Source: Nocardioides cremeus
GTDB taxonomy: Bacteria; Actinomycetota; Actinomycetes; Propionibacteriales; Nocardioidaceae
Reading direction: 5' to 3'
Length of the DNA stretch: 64,000 nt
NCBI RefSeq assembly: GCF_030518195.1
Contig: NZ_JAULSC010000014.1
Span: forward strand, 1 to 64,000
The notes under the pieces are model-generated. The model was given only the letters and a program-made list of their open reading frames with translations. It made no database searches and had not been told where the DNA came from. Positions 8,547 to 18,696 of the stretch are shown here, piece after piece (within the stretch, counting starts at the first letter, position 1; every line of letters begins with the position of its first letter). The translations under genes were made by a program, and so were the position numbers.

Positions 8547-9389
8547 TCAGACGACGGTCGCGTCGGCCGGCAGCATCTTCTTGGCGCCCCGGGCGATGAT
8601 GTCCTGGTAGCGCGAGCCGGTGAGCTTGGCCAGGTGGTGCAGGGCGTGCGCGTCGGCGCCGACGAGCACGCGGGCCTGGTTGCGGGTGATGCCGCGCACG
8701 ATGATCTCGGCGGCCTTCTCGGGGGTCATCCGGGCCAGCTTCTTGTCGAACAGCTCGGCCGTCCTGGTCTTGTCCTCACGAGCCGAGACCCGCGCGTTGC
8801 GGGCGATCGCGGTCTTGATGCCACCGGGGTGCACCGAGGTGACCCCGACGGGGTGTCCGGCGACGAGCATCTCCTCGCGCAGCGCCTCGGTCATGCCGCG
8901 CACGGCGTACTTGGTGGCGTTGTACATGCTCTGGCCCGGCATCGAGATCAGCCCGAAGAGCGAGGAGATGTTGACGACGTGTCCCTCGCCGGAGGCGATC
9001 AGGTGGGGCAGGAACGCCTTGGTGCCGTGCACGACGCCCCAGAAGTTGATGCCGATGATCCAGTCGATGTCGTCGTACTCGAGGTCGAGCAGGTCGCCGG
9101 CCAGGGCGACGCCGGCGTTGTTGACCACGACGTTGACGCGACCGAAGTGGTCGGCCACCGCGTCGGCGTAGGCCGCGAACGCGGCCCGGTCGGCCACGTC
9201 GAGCCGGTCGCCGCGGACCTCGCGGGCGCCGGCGGCGCGGGCCAGCTCGACGGTGCCGGCCAGCCCGGCCTCGTCGACGTCGCTGAGGGCGAGCAGGGCG
9301 CCCTTGCCGGCCAGGTCGAGCGCGAGGGCGCGGCCGATGCCGGACGCGGCTCCGGTGATCACGACGACCTTGTCGCGGAGGTTCTTCAT
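8547..9389 (-). CDS. short-chain dehydrogenase/reductase (SDR)
   Basis: A 280-residue NAD(P)-dependent oxidoreductase of the classical SDR family: cofactor motif TGAASGIG at 12-19, NNAG at 90-93, and catalytic Ser 142/143, Tyr 156 and Lys 160 (YNATK). An aspartate after beta-2 (ALSDVDE) favours NAD. The ATG overlaps the stop of the upstream monooxygenase gene as ATGA, so the two are translationally coupled. It probably oxidises or reduces the alcohol/ketone partner of the Baeyer-Villiger reaction. The C-terminal tail is longer than in minimal SDRs, as in SDRs paired with such monooxygenases. Confidence 0.9.
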   Translation of the reverse strand: MKNLRDKVVVITGAASGIGRALALDLAGKGALLALSDVDEAGLAGTVELARAAGAREVRGDRLDVADRAAFAAYADAVADHFGRVNVVVNNAGVALAGDLLDLEYDDIDWIIGINFWGVVHGTKAFLPHLIASGEGHVVNISSLFGLISMPGQSMYNATKYAVRGMTEALREEMLVAGHPVGVTSVHPGGIKTAIARNARVSAREDKTRTAELFDKKLARMTPEKAAEIIVRGITRNQARVLVGADAHALHHLAKLTGSRYQDIIARGAKKMLPADATVV

Positions 9390-10960
9390 GCGGTCACTGC
9401 CTCTCGGTCGGTGCTGCTGGGGTGCGGGGGCGTTGCGGGGGAGCCGGGCGATCCGGGGGAGCCGGGCTCGGCGGTGACGGCGTACGCCGACACGTCGAAG
9501 CGCGCGAGCAGCCGGCGGAAGGTGAACGTGGTGCGCGGCCACAGCGTCGTGTTGCGCCCGTGCTCGTCGAGGTACCAGCTCGAGCAGCCGCCGGTGGACC
9601 ACACGGTGCGGCGCATCCGGCGCTGCAGGTCGTCGTTGAAGACGGTGGTGGCGCGCTCGGTGGGCTCGACGCTGGCGTAGCGGTCGCGGCGCAGGGTGGC
9701 GATCGCGTCGCGCACGTAGGCCACCTGCGACTCGATCATGAAGACCATGCTGGAGTGGCCCAGGCCGGTGTTGGGGCCCACCAGCATGAAGAGGTTGGGG
9801 AACTCCGGCACCGTGGTGCCCTTGTAGGCGGCCATGCCGGTCTCGTCCCAGCGCTGCGCCAGCGTGCGGCCGGTGCGCCCGGTGGTGTGGTGGGCGAAGG
9901 GCAGGTCCGTGGCGGTGAAGCCGGTGGCCACCACCAGCACGTCGACCGGGCGCTCGGTGCCGTCGGCGGTCACGACGCCGGTGGCGCTGACCCGGGCGAT
10001 GGGGTCGGTGACGAGGTCGACGTTGTCGGAGGCCACGGCGGGGTAGTAGCGGTTGGAGATCAGCACCCGCTTGCAGCCCAGCTCGAAGGTGGGGGTCAGC
10101 CGCTCGCGCAGGTCGGGGTCGGCCACGGCCTTGCGCAGGTTGGCCAGCGCGGCCTTCTTGGCCGGCAGCGCGATCCGGGCGTCGACGGTGAAGGCCGGCA
10201 CGTAGGTCTCTCGGCCCCAGTAGATGGCCGAGCGGTAGGCGCGCTGCAGGCCGGGGACGTGGCGCAGCGCGGCCTTCTCGACCGACGAGTAACGCCGGTC
10301 GTGGCGCGGCAGCACGTAGGGCGCGGTGCGCTGGTAGAGGTCGAGGTGGGAGACGACCTCCTGCAGCTCGGGCACGATCTGGATCGCCGAGGCGCCGGTG
10401 CCGATCACGGCCACCCGCTTGCCGCGCAGGTCGACCGAGTGGTCCCAGCGCGCGGAGTGGAAGACCTCGCCCGCGAAGTCGTCGATGCCCTCGATGTCGG
10501 GCAGCCGCGGCTCGGAGAGGCTGCCGGCGCCCATCAGCAGGGTGCGCGAGGTCCAGGTGGTGCGGCCCTCGGGGCCCTCGGTGACGACGCTCCAGCGCTG
10601 GGTCGTGTCGTCCCAGGCGGCGTCGACGAAGGCGGTGTGCAGCTCGACGCGGTCGAGGATCCCCGACTCGCGCGCCACGCGCTGCAGGTAGGCCTGGATC
10701 TCCGGCTGGGGCGAGAAGGACATCGACCAGTCGGGGTTGGGCGCGAAGGAGAAGGAGTAGAGCTGGCTGGGCACGTCGCAGGCGGCGCCGGGGTAGCTGT
10801 TGTCGCGCCAGGTGCCACCCACGTCACCGCCCTTCTCGACGACCACCAGGTCGTGCTCGCCGTCCTCGGCGAGCTTGATCGCGGCGCACAGGCCGGCGAA
10901 GCCGGCACCGACGACGAGGTGGTCGACGGTCCGGGCGCGGGAGGGAGCGGGAGTGGACAT
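9386..10960 (-). CDS. FAD-dependent Baeyer-Villiger-type monooxygenase
   Basis: A 524-residue flavin monooxygenase. FAD-binding GAGFAG is at 18-23, the Baeyer-Villiger fingerprint FxGxxxHxxxW is intact (Phe162-Trp172, FAGEVFHSARW), a second Rossmann motif GTGASA is at 187-192 for NADPH, and ATGFTATD closes the fold. Such enzymes insert one oxygen into ketones using NADPH and O2, giving esters or lactones. The first gene of a two-gene operon with the SDR, transcribed away from a TetR regulator. A promoter TTGACA-18-TACCGT places transcription start at or next to the ATG (leaderless). Substrate unknown; alicyclic or steroid-like ketones are plausible. Confidence 0.92.
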   Translation of the reverse strand: MSTPAPSRARTVDHLVVGAGFAGLCAAIKLAEDGEHDLVVVEKGGDVGGTWRDNSYPGAACDVPSQLYSFSFAPNPDWSMSFSPQPEIQAYLQRVARESGILDRVELHTAFVDAAWDDTTQRWSVVTEGPEGRTTWTSRTLLMGAGSLSEPRLPDIEGIDDFAGEVFHSARWDHSVDLRGKRVAVIGTGASAIQIVPELQEVVSHLDLYQRTAPYVLPRHDRRYSSVEKAALRHVPGLQRAYRSAIYWGRETYVPAFTVDARIALPAKKAALANLRKAVADPDLRERLTPTFELGCKRVLISNRYYPAVASDNVDLVTDPIARVSATGVVTADGTERPVDVLVVATGFTATDLPFAHHTTGRTGRTLAQRWDETGMAAYKGTTVPEFPNLFMLVGPNTGLGHSSMVFMIESQVAYVRDAIATLRRDRYASVEPTERATTVFNDDLQRRMRRTVWSTGGCSSWYLDEHGRNTTLWPRTTFTFRRLLARFDVSAYAVTAEPGSPGSPGSPATPPHPSSTDREAVTA

Positions 10961-10966
10961 GTGTGC

Positions 10967-11002
10967 ACGGTATTGCGCCTATTGAATGAGTGTCAATAGT
11001 AT
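10967..11002. promoter_or_regulatory. interleaved divergent promoters with a central TetR-type operator
   Basis: The inverted repeat CTATTGA-7-TCAATAG (10979-10985, 10993-10999) is embedded in two opposed promoters. Leftward for the monooxygenase: -35 TTGACA (10996-10991), 18-bp spacer, -10 TACCGT (10972-10967). Rightward for the TetR gene: -35 TTGCGC (10973-10978), 18-bp spacer, -10 TAGTAT (10997-11002). Each -10 box lies six or seven bases from its start codon. A dimer bound here would cover both promoters. Confidence 0.7.
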
Positions 11003-11009
11003 GGCGTTC

Positions 11010-11621
11010 GTGAGCACCGACCCGCCGGCACCCCGCACCCGGCTGAGCCCCGAGCAGCGCCGCTCCCAGCTGCTCGACCTCGGCGTGCGGCTGCTGGCCA
11101 CCCGCTCGGTCGACGAGCTGAGCATCGACCTTCTCGCCGAGGAGGCGGGCATCTCGCGGGGCCTGCTGTACCACTACTTCGGCAACAAGCACCAGTTCCA
11201 CGAGGCCGTCGTACGCCGCGCGGCCGACGACCTGGTCAGCCAGACCGCGCCGCCGGTGGAGGGCGACCCGGTGCACCGGCTGCTGGTCTCGGTCACGGCG
11301 TACGTCGACTACGTGGACGCCAACTACGAGGGCTACCTGTCGCTGGTGCGCGGCGCGGCCAGCGGCAACGAGACGATGCGCGAGATCTACGAGGACGCGC
11401 GCCGGGCCCTGACCGACCGGATCTTCGAGGAGGACCCGAACGGCAACCTGGTGCCCGACACCCCCGCCGCCCGGCTGCTCGCGCGGGGCTGGGCGGCGAT
11501 GGTGGAGGAGCTGGTGCTGCGCTGGAAGGTGCAGCCCGACGGGGTCACCCGCGACGAGCTGCTGGCGCTGATCGCCGGCTCGCTGCCGGCGCTGGCCCAG
11601 CTGCTGCCCGAGCAGCAGTAG
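11010..11621 (+). CDS. TetR-family transcriptional regulator
   Basis: A 203-residue repressor. The N-terminal helix-turn-helix (about residues 12-60, with SIDLLAEEAGISRGLLYHYFGNKHQF) is a typical TetR DNA-binding domain; the C-terminal helices would bind a ligand. The GTG at 11010 was chosen because TAGTAT ends seven bases before it; an ATG at 10986 lies inside the operator and another is at 11001, both less likely. It is divergent from the monooxygenase-SDR operon and probably represses that operon and itself until the substrate or a product binds. Confidence 0.88.
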   Translation: MSTDPPAPRTRLSPEQRRSQLLDLGVRLLATRSVDELSIDLLAEEAGISRGLLYHYFGNKHQFHEAVVRRAADDLVSQTAPPVEGDPVHRLLVSVTAYVDYVDANYEGYLSLVRGAASGNETMREIYEDARRALTDRIFEEDPNGNLVPDTPAARLLARGWAAMVEELVLRWKVQPDGVTRDELLALIAGSLPALAQLLPEQQ

Positions 11622-11664
11622 GGCCAGCGGTAGGTCCGGCGGCAGGTCCGGCGGACCGGGCCGC

Positions 11665-12891
<1,227 letters not shown>

Positions 12892-13001
12892 GGCGTCCTC
12901 CTGCTGCGTCGAAGGTGGCCGGCACGGCGTCGGCGTGCGGGTCGTGGGAGATCGTGCGGTGCTACGACTCCCAGGGGAGCAGATCGGAGCCCGAAAACCA
13001 A

Positions 13002-13015
13002 GATCGCGCGCGATC
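13002..13015. promoter_or_regulatory. perfect 14-bp palindrome between divergent genes
   Basis: GATCGCGCGCGATC lies between rocD (leftward) and the secreted protein gene (rightward), about 110 bases from each start. Its symmetry and position suggest a dimeric regulator site, but GC-rich palindromes also arise by chance. Confidence 0.35.
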
Positions 13016-13135
13016 GTACGGCGCCGCCACCCCGGCGGAGCCGCGGGGCGGATTCCCGCCGTCGTCTGCGCGCGACGTACGGTACCGCCCGACACGCGGT
13101 CTGGTGCCGCTCCGCCCGACCGTCTGGACCGCTTC

Positions 13136-14683
13136 ATGCTCCTCCCGCGCGCTCACGCGTCCGTGCTCTCCGCCCTCCTCCTCGCCGCCCTCCTCCTGGG
13201 GGTCACGGCCCCGGTCTCCGCCGAGGAGACCGACGCGGCCAGGACCGGCTCCCGGTCAGCCACTGTCGTCTTCCCCGACATCGAGGGGATCAACCCCGAC
13301 AAGGACGAGTACGTCGTCGAGGTCATCGACAACGAGTACGAGAGCCTGCACGCCGAGTGGCGTGGCCACCGCACCCCGCTCGCCCTCGAAGGCCCCACCG
13401 TCGTCGAGCTGCCGGACGACAACGCCGGGAGGGTCGTCGTCACGGGATGCACGCAGGGCTCCTGCGCCGAGGTCGCGCAGTCTGGGCGCCTGGTGGTGAT
13501 GCGCTCGCTGCCTGCGTCCTGGGACGGCAAGGTGCGGGTGGCGCAGGGGGCGGTCTCCGTCCTGGTCGACCTCGCGGTGAGACTGCCCCGTGTCGAGGGC
13601 ACCGTCGCCTGGGAGCTGTTGGCCACCGACGGCTCCGGACCGGTCGCCTCGGGCGAGACCACGTACGAGACCCGGCACACCACGAGCCGTGGCGGGCTCG
13701 TCTTCGCCCTGGAGGTGCCGCCCGGCCTGCCTGAGGGGCGCCACGACCTGCGGGCACAACTGGTCGGCAGCTACCCCGAGCACGGCGAGCTGGCGGGCGA
13801 GGTCACCGGCGCCGTCGTGATCGACCGGACCGCTCCCGCCATCGAGGCCCTCGCCCTGTCGAACGACACGGTCTACCCGCCCTATGACGGCTACCTCGAC
13901 AGCACCCGGATCAAGGTCACCGCTCCTCGTGAGGCTGTAGGAGGCAGCTGGCACGTCGAGAACGCGGTCGGCGAGATCGTCGATCGCGGCATCCTGCGCG
14001 AGCGTCGGGGGACCGACCGGCTGATCGGCAACTGGCACGGAAACGTTTTCGACGACAGCGAGGGCACTGTCCCCGCACCCGCAGGCGAGTACGAGGTGCA
14101 CGCGACCGCCGTCGACAAGGCCGGGAACCACAGCGAGGCGGCCCGGGTGCCGGTCACGACCGTCAGCCAACGGAGGGTCAAGCGCTCCTTCGACCTGCGG
14201 CTGCGCCCGACCGATGCCGAGCTCCAGCGGTGGGTGGGCCGGTGCTCCCGGCTCAAGAGCCCCTCGTCGCGCAGGACGGCCGGCTCGATCGGGCTCTACT
14301 CGAACCTGCGGTGCGACAAGCCGGACGAGGGGCTGGTGGCGACGGTCAACGGTGTCTACCTGCCGCCCAGTGCTGACGGGCACTACCGCAACCTCGAGCT
14401 GACCATCACCGGCGGCCGGTCGAAGCGGCACCGCAACGGGGCGCTGGCCTACCTCGTCGCCTATGTCGAGAACCCGAAGGGACGCCTGAAGGGTCGCACC
14501 CAGCTGGGCCGTCGCCACCGGGCGTGGTCGGTCGACAGGTTCGGGGACAAGATGGTGCACGACCGTGACGAGCGGCCCTACGTCATCTGGCACGTGGCCC
14601 TGAGCGAGGGCAGCCGCTACGACGTCGACGAGTACCGGGTGCGCGGGCGCTACCACGCGCTCGTGGACGTCCCCACCGACTGA
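13136..14683 (+). CDS. secreted Ig-like repeat protein of unknown function
   Basis: A 515-residue protein with a signal peptide (about residues 1-28, ending APVSAEE). The mature part has at least two beta-rich Ig-like stretches: one ending VTGAVVIDRTAPAIEAL near residue 235, and one with GEYEVHATAVDKAGNHSEAARVPV near 320-345, which resembles bacterial Ig/FlgD-like domains. The C-terminal 160 residues are basic with paired cysteines (RCSRL, LRCDKPD) and are not recognised. AT content is somewhat higher than in neighbours, a weak hint of recent acquisition. The ATG lacks a clear ribosome site; the start is provisional. A cell-surface or envelope role is inferred. Confidence 0.75.
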   Translation: MLLPRAHASVLSALLLAALLLGVTAPVSAEETDAARTGSRSATVVFPDIEGINPDKDEYVVEVIDNEYESLHAEWRGHRTPLALEGPTVVELPDDNAGRVVVTGCTQGSCAEVAQSGRLVVMRSLPASWDGKVRVAQGAVSVLVDLAVRLPRVEGTVAWELLATDGSGPVASGETTYETRHTTSRGGLVFALEVPPGLPEGRHDLRAQLVGSYPEHGELAGEVTGAVVIDRTAPAIEALALSNDTVYPPYDGYLDSTRIKVTAPREAVGGSWHVENAVGEIVDRGILRERRGTDRLIGNWHGNVFDDSEGTVPAPAGEYEVHATAVDKAGNHSEAARVPVTTVSQRRVKRSFDLRLRPTDAELQRWVGRCSRLKSPSSRRTAGSIGLYSNLRCDKPDEGLVATVNGVYLPPSADGHYRNLELTITGGRSKRHRNGALAYLVAYVENPKGRLKGRTQLGRRHRAWSVDRFGDKMVHDRDERPYVIWHVALSEGSRYDVDEYRVRGRYHALVDVPTD

Positions 14684-14684
14684 G

Positions 14685-14720
14685 CGCCGACCCGGCTCGT
14701 TCGAACCAGCCGAGTCGGCG
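14685..14720 (+). terminator. terminator hairpin after the secreted protein gene
   Basis: CGCCGAC (14685-14691) pairs with GTCGGCG (14714-14720) and GGCT (14694-14697) with AGCC (14708-14711), giving about 12 bp with one mismatch directly after the stop codon. Confidence 0.6.
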
Positions 14721-14753
14721 GGGTGTGGGGGTGTTTGAGAGGATCGGCGGGTC

Positions 14754-17700
14754 ATGGACGCGGCAGGTACGACGGCACCCGAGCCGAGCAGCAGCCCGTT
14801 CGATATCACCTACCCGCCCGAGCTGCCGGTCACCCAGCGCCGCGAGGACATCGCCGAGGCGATCCGCGACCACCAGGTCGTCGTGGTCGCCGGCGAGACC
14901 GGGTCGGGCAAGACCACCCAGCTGCCGAAGATCTGCCTCGAGCTGGGCCGTGGGCGCTCGACCGAGCACACCGCCCGCGACGGGAAGACGCGGCGGCGCG
15001 GCGGCCTGATCGGGCACACCCAGCCCCGCCGGATCGCGGCGCGCTCGGTCGCCGAGCGGATCGCCGACGAGCTCGGCCGGCCGCTGGGCGAGGAGTCGGT
15101 GGTCGGCTACCAGGTGCGCTTCACCGACCGCACCTCGCGCTCCACCCGGGTCAAGCTGATGACCGACGGCATCCTGCTCGCCGAGCTGCAGCGCGACCGG
15201 ATGCTGTGGAAGTACGACACGATCATCATCGACGAGGCCCACGAGCGCTCGCTCAACATCGACTTCCTGCTCGGCTACCTCAAGCGGCTGCTGCCGCGCC
15301 GGCCCGACCTCAAGCTGGTCATCACCTCGGCCACCATCGACGTCGAGCGCTTCGCCGCCCACTTCGCCGACCGCGACGGCAACCCCGCCCCGGTCGTCGA
15401 GGTCTCGGGTCGCACCTACCCCGTCGAGGTCCGCTACCGCCCGCTCCTCGATCTCGGCGAGGACGACGACGAGGGCGAGCCGGTGCAGCGCGACCAGACC
15501 GAGGCGATCGTCGACGCGGTGCGCGAGCTCAGCGCCGAGGGGCCCGGCGACGTGCTGGTCTTCCTGCCCGGCGAGCGCGAGATCCGCGACACCGCCGACG
15601 CCCTGGCCGAGCTGACGACCTCCACCCGCGGCGGCGGCACCGAGGTGGTGCCGCTCTACTCGCGGCTCTCCGCCGCCGAGCAGCACCGGGTCTTCTCCTC
15701 CCACACCGGGCGGCGCATCGTGCTGGCCACCAACGTCGCCGAGACGTCGCTGACCGTGCCGGGCATCCGGTACGTCGTCGACACCGGCGTCGCGCGGATC
15801 TCGCGCTACTCCGCGCGCACCAAGGTCCAACGGCTGCCGATCGAGCCGATCAGCCAGGCCTCGGCCAACCAGCGCTCGGGGCGCTGCGGCCGCGTGGCGG
15901 CCGGCATCGCGATCCGGCTCTACTCCGAGGAGGACTTCGGCGGCCGCCCCGAGTTCACCGACCCCGAGATCCTGCGCACCAACCTGGCCAGCGTCATCCT
16001 GCAGATGACCAGCCTGGGCCTCGGCGACGTCGCCGGCTTCCCGTTCGTCGAGCCGCCCGACCGTCGCAACGTCGCCTCCGGCGTGCAGCTGCTCGAGGAG
16101 CTCGGCGCCCTGCAGGTGGGCGGCGGGAAGGAGCCGCGGCTGACCCGGCTGGGCCAGCGGCTGGCCCGGATGCCCCTCGACCCGCGGCTGGGCCGGATGG
16201 TGCTCGAGGCCGAGCGCCTGGGCTGCCTGCGCGACGTGCTGGTCATCACCGCCGCGCTGAGCCTGCAGGACCCCCGGGAGCGACCCGCCGAGCAGCGCGC
16301 CCAGGCCGACCAGCAGCACGCGCGCTTCAACGCCGAGGAGTCCGACTTCCTGACCTGGCTGAACCTGTGGCGCTACGTCAAGGAGCAGCAGAAGGAGCTC
16401 AGCTCGAGCGCCTTCCGGCGGATGTGCAAGCGCGAGTACCTCAACTACCTGCGGGTGCGGGAGTGGCAGGACTTCGAGTCCCAGCTGCGCCAGGTCTGCA
16501 AGGAGATGGGTCTCGACCTGGGTGCAGCCGGCTCGTCGGGCGGGGCGGCGTACGACGCCGACGGCATCCACCAGGCCCTGCTCTCGGGGCTGCTCAGCCA
16601 GATCGGGCTGCTGGAGGAGCGCGAGAAGCCCTCGCCGGGCGCGAAGCAGGCCAAGGGCCGCCGCCCGATGCGCGAGTACCAGGGCGCCCGCGGCGCCCGG
16701 TTCGCGATCTTTCCCGGCAGCACGCTGTCACGGAAGAACGCGGCGTACGTGATGGCCGGCGAGCTCGTCGAGACCAGTCGGCTCTGGGCGCGCCAGGTCG
16801 CGGCCATCGACCCCGCGTGGGCCGAGCGGCTCGGTGGCGACCTGGTCAAGCGCACCTGGTCGGAGCCGCACTGGAGCACCAAGCGCGCCGCGGTGATGGC
16901 CTACGAGCGCGCCACCCTGTACGGCGTCCCGCTGGTCGCCGACCGGCTCGTCTCCTACGGCAAGGTCGACCGCGAGGTCGCGCGCGAGCTGTTCATCCGC
17001 CACGCGCTGGTGCAGGGGGAGTGGCGCACCAACCAGAAGTTCCTCGAGCGCAACCGCGCCCGCCTCGACGAGGCCGCCGAGCTCGAGCACCGGGCGCGCC
17101 GCCGCGACATCGTCGTCGACGAGGAGACCCTCTTCGACTTCTACGACGCCCGGGTCGGCCCCGAGGTCGTCAGCGGCGCCCACTTCGACCAGTGGTGGAA
17201 GAAGGAGCGCCAGCGCAACGGGCGCCTCCTCGACTTCGACCCCTCGATGCTGACCCACGACACCGCCGAGGAGGTCCGCGCCGACGACTACCCCGAGCAG
17301 TGGGAGGGCGAGGGGCTGACCTTCTCGATCGCCTACCACTTCGAGCCGGGCGCCGCCGACGACGGCCTGACCATCGACGTGCCGGTCGCCACCCTCAACC
17401 GGGTCGCCGCCGACGACTTCTCCTGGAACGTGCCAGGCCTGCGCGAGGAGCTCGTGACCAGCCTGATCCGCAGCCTGCCCAAGAACCTGCGGGTCAGCTT
17501 CGTGCCCGCCCCCGACCGGGCCCGCGACTTCCTGCGCGAGACGCCGCCGGGCGAGGAGCCGCTGCTCGACGCGCTCGAGCGCTGGTGCCGCGCGACCGCC
17601 GGCGTCGTGGTGCCGCGCGAGGCGTGGGACTGGGCCAAGGTGCCCGAGCACCTGCGCCCCACCTACCGCGTCGTCGACGACCACGGCCGCGAGCAGGCCC

Positions 17701-18659
17701 GCGGCAAGGACCTGGAGGCCCTGAAGGCGCCGCTGCGCGGTCAGTTCACCCAGGCGCTCGCCGACGTGGCCACCGACTCCGGCCTGGCCCGCACCGGCGA
17801 GACCACCTGGGTCTTCGGCGACCTCGAGGCCTCCTTCACCCAGAAGCGCGCCGGCCACGAGGTCACCGCCTTCCCCGGGCTCGTCGACGAGGGCGCCACC
17901 GTGGGCCTGCAGGTCGCCGGATCGGAGGACGAGCGCGACGCCCGGCACCGGCTCGGGGTGCGCCGCCTGCTGCTGCTCGACCTCGACCGCGGCGGCGACG
18001 CCTCGGTCAAGCGGGTGCTCGACAGCCTCGACAACGCCCAGAAGCTCGGTCTCGCGGGCTCGCCCTACGCCTCGGTGGGCGAGCTGCTCGAGGACTGCCG
18101 GGCCGCGGTCGTGCAGGACGCCGTCGACGCGCGGCCCGCGGTGCGCACCCGGGCGGCGTACGACGCGCTGCTGGGCGTGGTGGGCTCCGACCTGGAGGCC
18201 CGGCTGCGCGGCGTGCTGGCCGACGTGGTGCGGGTGCTCGAGGGGTGGCGCCGGGCCGAGAAGGCGCTGTCGGGGCGCGCGGAGATGATGGTGCTCCCGG
18301 CGCTGACCGACATGCGCGCCCAGCTCGAGCGGCTGGTGCACCGCGGCTTCGTGGCGCAGGCCGGGCCGGCGCGGCTGCGCCGCTACCCGACCTACCTCGC
18401 CGCGCTGCTGGCCCGGCGCGAGAAGCTCGACGGAGGGCACCTGGCGGTCAGCCAGGACCGGCGGCTGATGGACACGGTGGCCGAGCTGCAGGAGTCCTAC
18501 CTGCACCGTCTGGCCGCGCTGCCCGAGGGCCGGCCGCCGGGCGAGGCGCTGCGCCGCGTGCGCTGGATGCTGGAGGAGTACCGGGTCTCGCTGTGGGCCC
18601 AGCAGCTCGGCACCGACGGGCCGGTCTCCGACCAGCGGATTCGCAAGGTGCTGGGCTGA
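14754..18659 (+). CDS. hrpA: ATP-dependent RNA helicase HrpA
   Basis: A 1301-residue DEAH-box helicase, the full length of the HrpA family. Walker A GETGSGKTTQ is near residues 46-55, DEAHERS near 160, SATID near 190 and motif VI QRSGRCGRV near 377, followed by the helicase-associated domains and the long DUF3418 C-terminal region seen in HrpA. It unwinds structured RNA with NTP hydrolysis; in bacteria it has been linked to mRNA processing and to rescue of collided ribosomes. The ATG at 14754 has only a weak purine-rich stretch upstream. It is transcribed alone; the next gene starts 37 bases later from its own promoter. Confidence 0.95.
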   Translation: MDAAGTTAPEPSSSPFDITYPPELPVTQRREDIAEAIRDHQVVVVAGETGSGKTTQLPKICLELGRGRSTEHTARDGKTRRRGGLIGHTQPRRIAARSVAERIADELGRPLGEESVVGYQVRFTDRTSRSTRVKLMTDGILLAELQRDRMLWKYDTIIIDEAHERSLNIDFLLGYLKRLLPRRPDLKLVITSATIDVERFAAHFADRDGNPAPVVEVSGRTYPVEVRYRPLLDLGEDDDEGEPVQRDQTEAIVDAVRELSAEGPGDVLVFLPGEREIRDTADALAELTTSTRGGGTEVVPLYSRLSAAEQHRVFSSHTGRRIVLATNVAETSLTVPGIRYVVDTGVARISRYSARTKVQRLPIEPISQASANQRSGRCGRVAAGIAIRLYSEEDFGGRPEFTDPEILRTNLASVILQMTSLGLGDVAGFPFVEPPDRRNVASGVQLLEELGALQVGGGKEPRLTRLGQRLARMPLDPRLGRMVLEAERLGCLRDVLVITAALSLQDPRERPAEQRAQADQQHARFNAEESDFLTWLNLWRYVKEQQKELSSSAFRRMCKREYLNYLRVREWQDFESQLRQVCKEMGLDLGAAGSSGGAAYDADGIHQALLSGLLSQIGLLEEREKPSPGAKQAKGRRPMREYQGARGARFAIFPGSTLSRKNAAYVMAGELVETSRLWARQVAAIDPAWAERLGGDLVKRTWSEPHWSTKRAAVMAYERATLYGVPLVADRLVSYGKVDREVARELFIRHALVQGEWRTNQKFLERNRARLDEAAELEHRARRRDIVVDEETLFDFYDARVGPEVVSGAHFDQWWKKERQRNGRLLDFDPSMLTHDTAEEVRADDYPEQWEGEGLTFSIAYHFEPGAADDGLTIDVPVATLNRVAADDFSWNVPGLREELVTSLIRSLPKNLRVSFVPAPDRARDFLRETPPGEEPLLDALERWCRATAGVVVPREAWDWAKVPEHLRPTYRVVDDHGREQARGKDLEALKAPLRGQFTQALADVATDSGLARTGETTWVFGDLEASFTQKRAGHEVTAFPGLVDEGATVGLQVAGSEDERDARHRLGVRRLLLLDLDRGGDASVKRVLDSLDNAQKLGLAGSPYASVGELLEDCRAAVVQDAVDARPAVRTRAAYDALLGVVGSDLEARLRGVLADVVRVLEGWRRAEKALSGRAEMMVLPALTDMRAQLERLVHRGFVAQAGPARLRRYPTYLAALLARREKLDGGHLAVSQDRRLMDTVAELQESYLHRLAALPEGRPPGEALRRVRWMLEEYRVSLWAQQLGTDGPVSDQRIRKVLG

Positions 18660-18696
18660 GCCCGCCCCCGGCCACCTCCGGCGTAGCGTGGAGCGG

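Noticed and set aside
10986..11009. Start of the TetR gene at ATG 10986 or 11001.
   Set aside because: Both lie in the operator or -10 region. TAGTAT seven bases before GTG 11010 fits the leaderless rule seen at the divergent gene and elsewhere.
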